From positions 3,472,001 through 3,536,000 of the forward strand of contig NZ_CP150452.1 in NCBI RefSeq assembly GCF_051307045.1: a stretch of DNA of 64,000 nucleotides, read 5' to 3'. A program made the position numbers and the translations under genes. Below the pieces are notes generated by a model. It worked only from the letters and a program-made list of their open reading frames with translations, was not told the DNA's origin and searched no databases. Below are positions 46,153-55,816 of this stretch, in pieces; the first letter of the stretch is position 1; the number at the start of each line of letters is the position of its first letter. The stretch is from Dryocola sp031988645. GTDB taxonomy: Bacteria; Pseudomonadota; Gammaproteobacteria; Enterobacterales; Enterobacteriaceae.

Positions 46153-46788
46153 TTACCCGGCCAGCGCCGCGATATGCCGCACGCCGCTCCATGCCAGCTG
46201 ACAGGCGATAAACCACATCACCAGCCCCACCACTCCGTTAATGAGGCGCTGGGCTTTCGCGGTTCGCAGACGCGGCGCAAGCCATGCGGCAAGCATCGCC
46301 AGGCCGTAGAACCACAGAATCGAGGCGCTGATGGTGCCCAGCGCGAACCAGCGCTTCGGCTCCCCGGCAAGCTGTCCGCCCAGGCTGCCCAGCACAACGA
46401 AGGTGTCGAGATAAACGTGCGGGTTAAGCCAGGTCACGGCCAGCATGGTAGCAATGATTCGCCAGCGCCCCTGCTTCATTACCTCCGCGGTGGCCAGCTC
46501 CACGCTGCTGCTCATCGCCGTTCGCAGCGCGCCCCAGCCGTACCACAGCAGAAACGCCACGCCGCCCCAGGTAACAATAGCCAGCAGCCACGGGGACTTC
46601 ATCAGGATGGCGCTGCCGCCGAAGATCCCGGCGCAAATCAGCACCAGATCGCTCAGCGCGCAAAGCGAGGCAATCATCAGGTGATACTGGCGGCGAATGC
46701 CCTGGTTCATCACAAAAGCGTTTTGCGGGCCGAGGGGAAGGATCATCGCCGCGCCCAAAGCAAGCCCTTGAAAATAGTAAGATAACAC
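46153..46788 (-). CDS. argO: L-arginine exporter ArgO
   Basis: 211 residues from a GTG at 46788 (LSYYFQGLALGAAMILPLGP), as in E. coli; an upstream ATG at 46815 would add 9 residues of unlike sequence. LysE-family membrane protein with 5-6 segments and the GPQNAFVMNQGIRRQ motif. Exports arginine and canavanine; activated by ArgP. Confidence 0.95.
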   Translation of the reverse strand: MLSYYFQGLALGAAMILPLGPQNAFVMNQGIRRQYHLMIASLCALSDLVLICAGIFGGSAILMKSPWLLAIVTWGGVAFLLWYGWGALRTAMSSSVELATAEVMKQGRWRIIATMLAVTWLNPHVYLDTFVVLGSLGGQLAGEPKRWFALGTISASILWFYGLAMLAAWLAPRLRTAKAQRLINGVVGLVMWFIACQLAWSGVRHIAALAG

Positions 46789-46922
46789 GGTGATTTTCTC
46801 TTCAGTGTTGAGCAACTGAAGTGGAGTGTAGCCGGGAAATATTATTAGCGGAAATGGATAATTTTAATGGTTAATCAGATTAGCTAATATTTAAAAGGCC
46901 AGCCGCGGCTGGCCGTCAGTCG

Positions 46923-47801
46923 TTACTCCTGCGCAGGCTCTTTTACCTCTTTTGCTTCTTTTACGCGTTTGAAGTTCACGTCCATCTGCGGATACGGAAT
47001 GCCGATGCCGTTGGCATCCAGGGCTTTTTTGATGCGCTCCAGCACGTCCCAGTAAACGTTCTGCAGATCGCCGCTGTTGCTCCACACGCGAATCACAAAG
47101 TTTACCGAAGACGGTCCGAGCTCGTTGAGGCGCACGGTCATTTCACGGTCTTTCAGGATGCGCTCATCGCTGTTGATGATATCGGTCAGGATTTGACGCA
47201 CCTGGTCGATATCCGCGTCGTAGGCCACGCCGATAATAAATTCGTTACGGCGCACGGGCTCGCGCGAAAAGTTCGTGATGTTGCCGTCGATGATTTTCTT
47301 ATTCGGCACCACGACAATTTTACCGTCGGCGGAACGCAGCGTGGTGGAGAAGATCTGCACGCTGACTACGGTGCCCGCGGTGCCGCCGAGATCGACGTAC
47401 TCACCGGCGCGGAACGGACGGAAGGTTACCAGCAGGACGCCCGCGGCAAGGTTGGAAAGAGAACCCTGCAGGGCCAGACCTATGGCCAGACCGGCGGCGC
47501 CGAGGACGGCGATAACCGAGGCGGTCTGGACGCCAACGCGGCCAAGGGCGGCAATCAGCGTAAAGGCGATAATCCCGTAACGCACCAGCGCGGAAAGGAA
47601 GTCAGCCACGGTGGCGTCAATATGACGAGCGCGCATCACGCGATTAAGCGCCCCGGATACCGCCCGGGCGACGATCATCCCGACGGCGATAATAGCGATG
47701 GCCGCCACGATGTTGACCGCATAGCTCAGCAGTAATGCCTGGTTGTGCACCAGCCAGCCTCCGGCATTATTAATACTGTCTACTACATTAAGATCTTCCA
47801 T
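46923..47801 (-). CDS. mscS: Small-conductance mechanosensitive channel MscS
   Basis: 292 residues. Three membrane helices, the third being the Gly/Ala-rich pore helix (VIAVLGAAGLAIGLALQGSL), then the beta domain (VDLGGTAGTVVSVQIFSTTL, VVVPNKKIIDGNITNFSREP). The C-terminal tail is Lys/Glu-rich. Opens on osmotic down-shock. Confidence 0.97.
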   Translation of the reverse strand: MEDLNVVDSINNAGGWLVHNQALLLSYAVNIVAAIAIIAVGMIVARAVSGALNRVMRARHIDATVADFLSALVRYGIIAFTLIAALGRVGVQTASVIAVLGAAGLAIGLALQGSLSNLAAGVLLVTFRPFRAGEYVDLGGTAGTVVSVQIFSTTLRSADGKIVVVPNKKIIDGNITNFSREPVRRNEFIIGVAYDADIDQVRQILTDIINSDERILKDREMTVRLNELGPSSVNFVIRVWSNSGDLQNVYWDVLERIKKALDANGIGIPYPQMDVNFKRVKEAKEVKEPAQE

Positions 47802-47927
47802 TCACGGCTCCTTGTTCTTACCAAAAAATTGCGCCTGACAGACGCGCTAAGACTATAAAGGGTAAGTAAAAAGCGGCGAATGTGCCAGGTTGGTCACAAA
47901 AATGGCGGCGGGAGGCAAAAAAAACGC

Positions 47928-47954
47928 CAAAAAAAAGCCCGCGCGAAGCGGGCT
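47928..47954 (-). terminator. fbaA terminator
   Basis: Minus strand AGCCCGC, TTCGC, GCGGGCT followed by a run of eight or more T, 25 bases after the fbaA stop. Confidence 0.88.
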
Positions 47955-47979
47955 TGATTCAGGCATAAAGCGCTTTAAA

Positions 47980-49059
47980 TTACAGAACGTCGACAGCGTT
48001 CAGCTCTTTGAAAGCCTGCTCCAGACGGGTGATCATAGAGGTCTGTGCAGCACGCAGCCATACGCGTGGATCGTAGTATTTTTTGTTCGGCTGATCTTCG
48101 CCTTTAGGGTTGCCCAACTGGCCCTGCAGGTAAGCTTCGTTTTCTTTGTAGTAGTTCAGGATACCTTCCCAGGTTGCCCACTGGGTGTCGGTATCGATGT
48201 TCATTTTGATAACGCCGTAGCTCACGGAATCTTTGATTTCCTGAGCGGTAGAACCGGAACCGCCGTGGAAGACGAAGTTCAGCGCGTTGTGCGGCAGGTT
48301 GTGTTTTTTGGTGACGTATTCCTGAGAGTCGCGCAGGATAGTTGGGGTCAGCTTAACGTTACCTGGTTTGTACACGCCGTGTACGTTACCGAAGGAAGCA
48401 GCGATGGTGAAGCGCGGGCTGATTGCATTCAGTTTGGTGTAGGCGTAATCAACGTCTTCTGGCTGAGTGTACAGAGCGGATGCGTCCATATGGCTGTTGT
48501 CTACGCCATCTTCTTCGCCACCGGTGCAGCCCAGTTCGATTTCCAGAGTCATGCCGATTTTAGACATGCGCTCCAGGTATTTAGAACAAATTTCGATGTT
48601 CTCTTCCAGGGACTCTTCGGACAGGTCAATCATATGGGAAGAGAACAGCGGCTTGCCGGTAGCAGCGAAGTGTTTTTCACCCGCGTCTAACAGGCCGTCG
48701 ATCCACGGCAGCAGTTTTTTGGCGCAGTGGTCGGTATGCAGGATAACCGGCACGCCGTAGTGTTCAGCCATCTGGTGTACGTGGTGCGCGCCAGAGATTG
48801 CGCCGAGGATTGCAGCACCCTGAGGAACGTCGGTTTTCACGCCTTTACCGGCGATGAAAGCAGCACCGCCGTTAGAGAACTGGACGATAACCGGCGCTTT
48901 AACTTTGGCAGCGGTTTCCAGTACGGCGTTGATAGAGTCGGTGCCGACGCAGTTAACCGCTGGCAGAGCGAAGTTGTTCTCTTTTGCTACCTGGAAAACT
49001 TTCTGTACGTCATCACCAGTGATTACGCCTGGTTTTACGAAATCAAAAATCTTAGACAT
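47980..49059 (-). CDS. fbaA: Class II fructose-bisphosphate aldolase
   Basis: 359 residues from ATG 49059 (MSKIFDFVKPGVITGDDVQK). Zinc ligands in ILHTDHCAKKLLPW (His), and later His in GVHGVYKPG-like NVHGVYKPGNVKL and FVFHGGSGST. Splits fructose-1,6-bisphosphate. 91 bases after pgk, in the epd-pgk-fbaA cluster. Confidence 0.98.
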   Translation of the reverse strand: MSKIFDFVKPGVITGDDVQKVFQVAKENNFALPAVNCVGTDSINAVLETAAKVKAPVIVQFSNGGAAFIAGKGVKTDVPQGAAILGAISGAHHVHQMAEHYGVPVILHTDHCAKKLLPWIDGLLDAGEKHFAATGKPLFSSHMIDLSEESLEENIEICSKYLERMSKIGMTLEIELGCTGGEEDGVDNSHMDASALYTQPEDVDYAYTKLNAISPRFTIAASFGNVHGVYKPGNVKLTPTILRDSQEYVTKKHNLPHNALNFVFHGGSGSTAQEIKDSVSYGVIKMNIDTDTQWATWEGILNYYKENEAYLQGQLGNPKGEDQPNKKYYDPRVWLRAAQTSMITRLEQAFKELNAVDVL

Positions 49060-49150
49060 GGTTGTTTGTCCTGTATCGTCGAAACGTTTGTGCCGCCTAA
49101 GGTCTACGGGCGACAAGAAATCAACGGGCAGGATCCCCTGCCCGTAATCA

Positions 49151-50314
49151 TTACTTCTTAGCGCGCTCTTCGAGCATTGCTACCGCTGGCAGAACTTTGC
49201 CTTCCACGAATTCGAGGAACGCGCCGCCGCCAGTAGAGATGTAGGAGATTTTGTCGGAAATGCCGAACAGGTCGATAGCGGCCAGGGTATCGCCACCGCC
49301 GGCGATGGAGAAGGCTTCGCTGTCAGCGATGGCGTTAGCCACGATTTCAGTACCCTTGCGGAAGTTCGGGAATTCGAACACGCCGACCGGACCGTTCCAC
49401 AGAATGGTTTTCGCATTTTTCAGGATTTCAGCCAGTTTCTGTGCGGAAACGTCGCCCAAATCCAGGATCTGCTCTTCATCTTTAATGTCGTTAACAGACT
49501 TCAGAGTAGCGGTTGCGGTTTCAGAGAACTCGGTCGCTACGCGCACGTCGGTCGGCACAGGGATATCGCAGGTCGTCAGCAGGCGTTTTGCTTCATCAAC
49601 CAGATCCGCTTCGTACAGGGATTTACCAACGTTGTGGCCCTGGGCGGCAACGAAGGTGTTAGCGATACCGCCACCTACGATCAGCTGGTCAGCGATTTTG
49701 GACAGGGAGTCCAGCACGGTCAGCTTGGTGGAAACTTTAGAACCGCCAACGATAGCCACCATCGGACGAGCTGGTTCTTTCAGCGCTTTACCCAGCGCGT
49801 CGAGCTCTTCGGCCAGCAGCGGGCCTGCACAGGCGATATCGGCGAATTTGCCTACGCCGTGAGTAGAAGCCTGCGCGCGGTGAGCGGTACCGAAAGCATC
49901 CATAACGAATACGTCGCACAGCGCGGCGTATTTCTTAGACAGGGTTTCGTCGTCTTTCTTCTCGCCTTTGTTAAAGCGAACGTTTTCCAGAACAACCAGT
50001 TCACCGGCGGCCACTTCAACGCCGTCCAGGTAATCTTTCGCCAGACGAACCGGAGCAGACAGTTTGTCTTTCAGGTAGTTAACAACCGGCAGCAGAGAGA
50101 ATTCTTCGTTGTACTCGCCTTCGGTCGGACGACCCAGGTGAGAAGTAACCATCACTTTCGCGCCCTGTTTCAGAGCCAGCTCGATGGTCGGCAGAGATGC
50201 ACGGATACGTGCGTCAGATGTCACTTTCCCTTCTTTAACCGGTACGTTCAAATCCGCACGGATCAGAACGCGCTTACCAGCCAGATCCAGATCGGTCATC
50301 TTAATTACAGACAT
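49151..50314 (-). CDS. pgk: Phosphoglycerate kinase
   Basis: 387 residues. MSVIKMTDLDLAGKRVLIRADLNVP start region, VTSHLGRPTEGEY, AIVGGSKVSTKLTVLDSL and the C-terminal IAGGGDTLAAIDLF. ATP-forming glycolytic step. 48 bases after epd. Confidence 0.98.
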   Translation of the reverse strand: MSVIKMTDLDLAGKRVLIRADLNVPVKEGKVTSDARIRASLPTIELALKQGAKVMVTSHLGRPTEGEYNEEFSLLPVVNYLKDKLSAPVRLAKDYLDGVEVAAGELVVLENVRFNKGEKKDDETLSKKYAALCDVFVMDAFGTAHRAQASTHGVGKFADIACAGPLLAEELDALGKALKEPARPMVAIVGGSKVSTKLTVLDSLSKIADQLIVGGGIANTFVAAQGHNVGKSLYEADLVDEAKRLLTTCDIPVPTDVRVATEFSETATATLKSVNDIKDEEQILDLGDVSAQKLAEILKNAKTILWNGPVGVFEFPNFRKGTEIVANAIADSEAFSIAGGGDTLAAIDLFGISDKISYISTGGGAFLEFVEGKVLPAVAMLEERAKK

Positions 50315-50362
50315 GGTGAATCCTCTCGTTGATTCTTAAAGTTTTGCGAACGCTTATGCGCC

Positions 50363-51382
50363 CTACCTGAAACCACTTGCGGCCATCACTAACGTCGTGT
50401 CGAGCATTCGGTTAGCAAAGCCCCATTCGTTATCACACCAGACTAGAGTTTTAATCAGATGTTGCCCACTGACCCGGGTTTGCGTGCCGTCGACGATGGC
50501 ACTGTGCGGATCGTGGTTAAAATCAGTCGAGACCAACGGTAATTCCGTATAGTCAACTATACCATGAAATGAATCCTGTGCCGCTTTTTGCAGCAACAGG
50601 TTGACTTCACTAGCTTTTACTGCATCCCTCACCGTTACGCTCAAATCGATGGCGGTGACGTTTATCGTGGGCACGCGGACCGCAATAGCCTCAAAACGGT
50701 CATTAAATTTCGGGAAAACGCGCGTAATACCCGCAGCCAGGCGCGTATCGACCGGAATGATCGATTGACTGGCGGCGCGGGTGCGCCGGAGGTCGGGATG
50801 ATAAGCGTCGATAACCTGCTGATCGTGCATCGCAGAGTGAATGGTGGTCACGGTGCCCCACTCAATGCCAAATGCGTCGTCGAGCAGTTTGATAATCGGA
50901 ATAATGCAGTTTGTGGTGCAGGAAGCATTGGAGACGATGCGGTGTTCGGCCATGACTTCGTGGTGATTGACGCCGAAAACCACGGTGGCGTCAAGATCGT
51001 TGCCGCCGGGATGGGAGAAGAGAACCTTTCTGGCGCCCGCCGCCAGGTGGGCTTCGCCGTCTGCGCGCGAGCCAAATACGCCGGTGCAGTCCAGCACGAC
51101 GTCTACGCCCAGCTCGCGCCAGGGCAGCGCGGCGATGGTCGGCTCGTGCAGCAGGCGGATAGTATCGTCGCCGACCCACAGCAGATCGCGTTCCTGGCGG
51201 ACGTCCCAGGCAAAGCGCCCGTGACTGGTGTCGTATTTCAACAGGTGCGCCATTCCCGCAGCATCAGCCAGTTCATTGATTGCTACTACGGTAATTTCCG
51301 CACGGCGCCCGGATTCGTACAAAGCACGTACCACGTTGCGCCCAATGCGACCGAAGCCATTAATTGCGATGCGTACGGTCAT
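50363..51382 (-). CDS. epd: Erythrose-4-phosphate dehydrogenase
   Basis: 339 residues from ATG 51382 (MTVRIAINGFGRIGRNVVRA). GAPDH-like with the catalytic Cys in SNASCTTNCIIPI. Makes 4-phosphoerythronate for pyridoxal phosphate synthesis, the cofactor used by gcvP and speA in this window. A Cra site lies upstream. Confidence 0.97.
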   Translation of the reverse strand: MTVRIAINGFGRIGRNVVRALYESGRRAEITVVAINELADAAGMAHLLKYDTSHGRFAWDVRQERDLLWVGDDTIRLLHEPTIAALPWRELGVDVVLDCTGVFGSRADGEAHLAAGARKVLFSHPGGNDLDATVVFGVNHHEVMAEHRIVSNASCTTNCIIPIIKLLDDAFGIEWGTVTTIHSAMHDQQVIDAYHPDLRRTRAASQSIIPVDTRLAAGITRVFPKFNDRFEAIAVRVPTINVTAIDLSVTVRDAVKASEVNLLLQKAAQDSFHGIVDYTELPLVSTDFNHDPHSAIVDGTQTRVSGQHLIKTLVWCDNEWGFANRMLDTTLVMAASGFR

Positions 51383-51504
51383 ATCTCTCCTGCCAGAATC
51401 CCTGAAACTAAGTGGCTGACAGAGTAATCCAGCAACAGTCTGAGGGGAATCCTCGCGCTCACGAAACTGCAATTGATTGCTTATTTGTCGAACATTTAAT
51501 CGAC

Positions 51505-51516
51505 TGAAACGCTTCA
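51505..51516. promoter_or_regulatory. Cra (FruR) site upstream of epd
   Basis: TGAAACGCTTCA, a near-perfect palindrome compared with the Cra core TGAAACGTTTCA (one mismatch). epd-pgk is a known Cra-repressed glycolytic operon. Confidence 0.7.
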
Positions 51517-51641
51517 GCTATGGTAAGCGAAACGCGGAATAAAAGGAACATTGGCCCGGGACAGGCGGTCATTCTTCTGACGCAGGTCACATTTTTATTG
51601 GAATAAATAGGGCTGAAATGGGCGCGGGGATGAATAATGGG

Positions 51642-51670
51642 CAAAAAAACGGGCCGCCGGAGCGACCCGT
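51642..51670 (-). terminator. tkt terminator
   Basis: Minus strand ACGGGTCGC, TCCG, GCGGCCCGT then seven T, 14 bases after the tkt stop. Confidence 0.85.
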
Positions 51671-51684
51671 TGTCTGGAAACGAC

Positions 51685-53677
51685 TTACAGTACGGCTTTC
51701 GCCTGTTTCACCACGTTCTCAACGGTGAAGCCAAACTCTTCGAACAGCAGCTCTGCCGGAGCGGACTCACCGAAGGTGGTCATGCCCACAACCGCGCCGT
51801 TCAGGCCGACGTATTTATACCAGTAGTCAGCGATGCTGGCTTCGATAGCAACACGCGCGGCAACCGCTTTCGGCAGAACCGCTTCGCGGTAGGCTGCGTC
51901 CTGCTTGTCGAAGGCGTCGGTAGACGGCATGGAAACCACGCGCGCTTTGACGCCTTCAGCAGACAACCGATCCCATGCCGCTACTGCCAGCTCAACTTCG
52001 GAACCGGTGGCGATCAGGATCAGCTCAGGCTGGCCTGCGCAGTCTTTCAGGATGTACGCGCCGCGGGCGATATCCGCCAGCTGCTGTTCGGTACGATCCT
52101 GCTGCGCCAGGTTCTGACGGGAGAAGATCAGCGCGGTCGGGGCCGTCGTGACGTTCTACCGCGTATTTCCAGGCAACCGCAGATTCAACCTGGTCGCAAG
52201 GGCGCCATGTGCTCATGTTCGGCGTTACGCGCAGGGCGGCAAGCTGCTCAACCGGCTGGTGGGTCGGGCCGTCTTCGCCCAGACCGATAGAGTCGTGGGT
52301 GTAGACCATCACCTGGCGCTGCTTCATGAGGGCCGCCATACGCACCGCGTTGCGGGCATATTCCACGAACATCAGGAAGGTGGAGGTGTACGGCAGGAAG
52401 CCGCCGTGCAGCGCGATACCGTTGGCAATCGCCGTCATACCGAATTCACGCACGCCGTAATGGATGTAGTTGCCGGCCTGGTCTTCGTTGATAGCTTTAG
52501 AACCGGACCAGATAGTCAGGTTGCTTGGCGCGAGGTCAGCGGAGCCGCCGAGGAATTCCGGCAGCAGGTGACCGAAGGCTTCGATAGCGTTCTGGGAAGC
52601 TTTACGGCTGGCGATTTTCGCCGGATTGGCCTGCAGGTTCTTGATGAACTCTTGCGCTTTAGCTGCGAAATCAGCAGGCATGTCGCCTTTCATACGGCGG
52701 GTAAATTCAGCAGCTTCTTGCGGGAAGGCTTTCGCGTAGGCCGCGAACTTCTCGTTCCAGGCCGCTTCTTTCGCCTGGCCTGCTTCTTTTGCATCCCACT
52801 GAGCGTAGATCTCAGACGGGATTTCGAATGGCGCGTGTTTCCAGCCCAGCTGCTCGCGGGTCAGTGCGATTTCTGCGTCGCCCAGAGGCGCGCCGTGGGA
52901 ATCATGCGTGCCCGCTTTGTTTGGCGAACCGAAACCGATGATGGTTTTGCACATCAGCAGGGAAGGTTTGTCGGTAACCGCTTTAGCCTCTTCAACGGCG
53001 CGTTTGATTGCGTCCGCATCGTGACCGTCCACGCCGCGCACCACGTGCCAGCCGTAGGCTTCAAAGCGTTTCGCGGTATCGTCGGTGAACCAGCCTTCAA
53101 CGTGGCCGTCGATGGAGATGCCGTTATCATCGTAGAACGCAACCAGTTTGCCCAGGCCCAAAGTGCCGGCCAGCGAGCAGACTTCGTGGGAGATGCCTTC
53201 CATCATGCAGCCGTCACCCATAAATACGTAGGTGAAGTGGTCAACGATGTCGTGTCCAGGACGGTTGAACTGCGCCGCCATAGTACGCTCAGCAATCGCC
53301 ATACCTACCGCATTCGCAACGCCCTGGCCCAGCGGGCCGGTGGTGGTTTCCACGCCGGCGGTGTAGCCCACTTCCGGGTGGCCCGGGGTTTTGGAATGCA
53401 GCTGACGGAAGTTCTTCAATTCTTCAATCGGCAGGTCATAACCGGAGAGGTGCAGCAGGCTGTAGATCAGCATGGAGCCGTGGCCGTTAGACAGCACGAA
53501 ACGGTCGCGATCGGCCCAGGCCGGGTTCTGCGGGTTATGGTTCAGGAAATCACGCCACAGGACTTCGGCAATATCGGCCATGCCCATAGGGGCGCCCGGG
53601 TGACCGGATTTGGCTTTCTGTACTGCGTCCATGCTGAGCGCACGAATAGCATTGGCAAGCTCTTTACGAGAGGACAT
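51685..53677 (-). CDS. tkt: Transketolase, frameshifted as given
   Basis: Thiamine-diphosphate enzyme of the non-oxidative pentose phosphate path. Starts at 53677 (MSSRKELANAIRALSMDAVQ) with GGAG upstream. ThDP motif GDGCMMEGISHE to FYDDNGISIDG. The frame breaks at 52139-52142 (plus GGGG), where GAC-GGC-CCG-ACC (DGPT) gained a C on the coding strand. The join should read VERHDGPTALIFSRQNLAQQ and the rest is open to 51685. Corrected length 663 residues, as E. coli TktA. Loss of the C-terminal domain in a core enzyme is implausible. The insertion follows GGCC. Confidence 0.94.
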
Positions 53678-53959
53678 TTTCACTCCAGATCGGATGGTTG
53701 AAGGTCACGCCTTGTTTTACGACTTGACTACTAAGCGTTATGGGCTACGCCCGAAAAAGTGCCAACAATGTACCGCAAGCCGTGGGTCATGTACATGGAG
53801 CATCCTTTTGTCCCTGTAAGAAATATCCGGGAAGCGTTCGCATGTTGCGCAAGTTGCTGCGCGCGCTTCGCTAACTTATTTATACTGAGCTTTACCCACC
53901 GCCATTTCTGGCGTGGAGTTTGCCCCTGGGCTGTTGAAACTAATAAAGGAAGACTGGCC

Positions 53960-54719
53960 ATGAAGATGCGCCCTATTTTACTGAGCCTGACGCTCGCCAC
54001 CGCGCTGAGCGGCTGCCAAAACATGGACTCCAACGGTTTATTGACCTCCGGCGCCGAAGCTTTCCAGGCCTATACCCTAAGCGACGCGCAGGTGAAAGAT
54101 CTGAGCGATAAATCCTGCGCCGAGCTGGACAGCAAGGCCACTATCGCCCCGGCTAACAGCGAATACGCACAGCGGCTGACGAAGATCGCCGGCGCGCTGG
54201 GCAACAACATCAACGGCCTGCCGGTGAACTACAAGGTGTATGTCACAAAAGACATTAACGCCTTCGCAATGGCGAACGGCTGTATCCGCGTCTACAGCGG
54301 CCTGATGGACATGATGAACGATAACGAAGTGGAAGCGGTTATCGGCCACGAAATGGGCCACGTCGCGCTCGGGCCACGTTAAGAAAGGGATGCAGGTTGC
54401 GCTGGGCGCTAACGCCGCGCGCGTTGCCGCCGCGTCGGCAGGCGGGGTGATTGGCAGCCTGTCGCAATCGCAGCTGGGTGATTTAGGCGAAAAACTGGTG
54501 AACGCGCAGTTCTCCCAGCGCCAGGAATCTGAAGCCGATGACTACTCTTATGACCTGTTAAGAAAGCGCGGCATCAATCCGATCGGGCTTGCCACCAGCT
54601 TCGAGAAGCTGGCGAAACAGGAAGAAGGCCGCCAGAGCTCAATGCTTGACGACCACCCTGCTTCCGCCGAACGTGCCCAGCATATCCGCGATCGCATGGC
54701 GGCAGACGGCCTGAAATAA
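53960..54719 (+). CDS. loiP: Outer-membrane metalloprotease LoiP (YggG), frameshifted as given
   Basis: M48 zinc peptidase lipoprotein. Starts at 53960 (MKMRPILLSLTLATALSGCQ), lipobox ALSGC. Zinc motif IGHEMGHVALGH. The frame breaks at 54371-54373, where CTC-GGC-CAC-GTT (LGHV) gained a G before GGCC. Corrected join HVALGHVKKGMQVALGANAA; 252 residues as in E. coli. This is the only one of the ten insertions that appears as a G on the coding strand. In E. coli it cleaves at Phe-Phe under low osmolarity and interacts with YfgC/BepA. Confidence 0.93.
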
Positions 54720-54724
54720 GCAAA

Positions 54725-54762
54725 AAGGTGGAGGGCGATTTCGCCCTTCCACCTTATTTTTT
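54725..54762 (+). terminator. loiP terminator
   Basis: AAGGTGGAGGGCGA pairs with TCGCCCTTCCACCTT, then ATTTTTT, immediately after the stop. Confidence 0.92.
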
Positions 54763-54805
54763 AGCGCTTTATAACCCAGGCGCGACTCGCCGCCCGCCCA
54801 AAAGA

Positions 54806-55726
54806 TTACTCGCCTTTTTTCGCCGCCTGGATGTAGAGCATTTCCAGCGCCAGCGTAGCGCCCGCCAGGGCGGTGATTTCAGACTGGTCATAGGCCGGAG
54901 CCACCTCAACCAGATCCATGCCGACGATGTTCAGATCCTTCAGGCCGCGAACCAGCTTGATGGCGCGATCCGAGGTCAGGCCGCCGATAACCGGCGTGCC
55001 GGTACCCGGCGCGAAAGCAGGATCCAGGCAGTCGATATCAAAAGTCAGATAAACCGGCATATCGCCGACGATCTGCTTAACCTGCGCCAGAATGTCGTCA
55101 ACGCTGCGATCGTTAACCTGGCCTGCGTCCAGCACGGTGAAACCATTGTCTTTGTCGAACTCGGTGCGGATACCGATCTGTACGGAATGGTTCGGATCGA
55201 TGAGGCCTTCAAGCGGCGCGGTGTAGAACATGGTGCCATGGTCGAACTCGCAGCCGTTGGCGTAGGTGTCGGTGTGCGCATCGAAATGCACCAGCGCCAT
55301 TTTGCCAAAGTGCCTGGCGTGCGCGCGCAGCAGCGGCAGGGTCACGAAGTGATCGCCGCCGAAGGAGAGCATACGCTTGCCCGCGGCCAGCAGTTTTTCA
55401 GCGTGCGCCTGCAGACGCTCGCTCATGTCGCGCGCGTCGCCGAAAGCGTAAACCAGGTCGCCGCAGTCCACGACGTTCAAACGTTGACGCATGTCGAAGT
55501 CCCACGGGAAGCGGTTGCCTTCCCAGGCAAGGTTAGTGGAAACCTGGCGGATAGCTGCGGGACCATGACGGCCGCCGGCGCGACCGGAAGTGGCCGCATC
55601 AAAAGGAACGCCGGTGATCACCCAGTCGGCGTCGCTGTCGTACGGCTGGAAGTTCAGCGGTAAACGCAAAAAACCAAAGGCGTTGGATACCAGGGAATTA
55701 TCGTACTGATGGCCTAAGGTGCTCAT
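54806..55726 (-). CDS. speB: Agmatinase
   Basis: 306 residues. Ureohydrolase with the two-Mn ligands in LSFGGDHFVTLPLL, LVHFDAHTDTY and LTFDIDCLDPAFAPGTGTP. Turns agmatine into putrescine and urea. 90 bases after speA, same strand. Confidence 0.98.
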   Translation of the reverse strand: MSTLGHQYDNSLVSNAFGFLRLPLNFQPYDSDADWVITGVPFDAATSGRAGGRHGPAAIRQVSTNLAWEGNRFPWDFDMRQRLNVVDCGDLVYAFGDARDMSERLQAHAEKLLAAGKRMLSFGGDHFVTLPLLRAHARHFGKMALVHFDAHTDTYANGCEFDHGTMFYTAPLEGLIDPNHSVQIGIRTEFDKDNGFTVLDAGQVNDRSVDDILAQVKQIVGDMPVYLTFDIDCLDPAFAPGTGTPVIGGLTSDRAIKLVRGLKDLNIVGMDLVEVAPAYDQSEITALAGATLALEMLYIQAAKKGE

Positions 55727-55816
55727 TATCTGACCTCTCGGTAATAAATTTATGTTAAAGGCAAAAACGGATGCGGTTACTCCCCTCTTCTTTCATGAAG
55801 AGGGAAACGTTAAGCG

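Larger units (their letters stand above)
51383..51684. other. Control region of epd and end of tkt
   Basis: About 300 bases holding the epd promoter region with a Cra-like site at 51505-51516 and the tkt terminator at 51642-51670. No gene is seen. Confidence 0.6.

Noticed and set aside
52148..53701. 517-codon open frame opposite tkt
   Set aside because: Antisense shadow of transketolase with no own motifs; tkt is certain.
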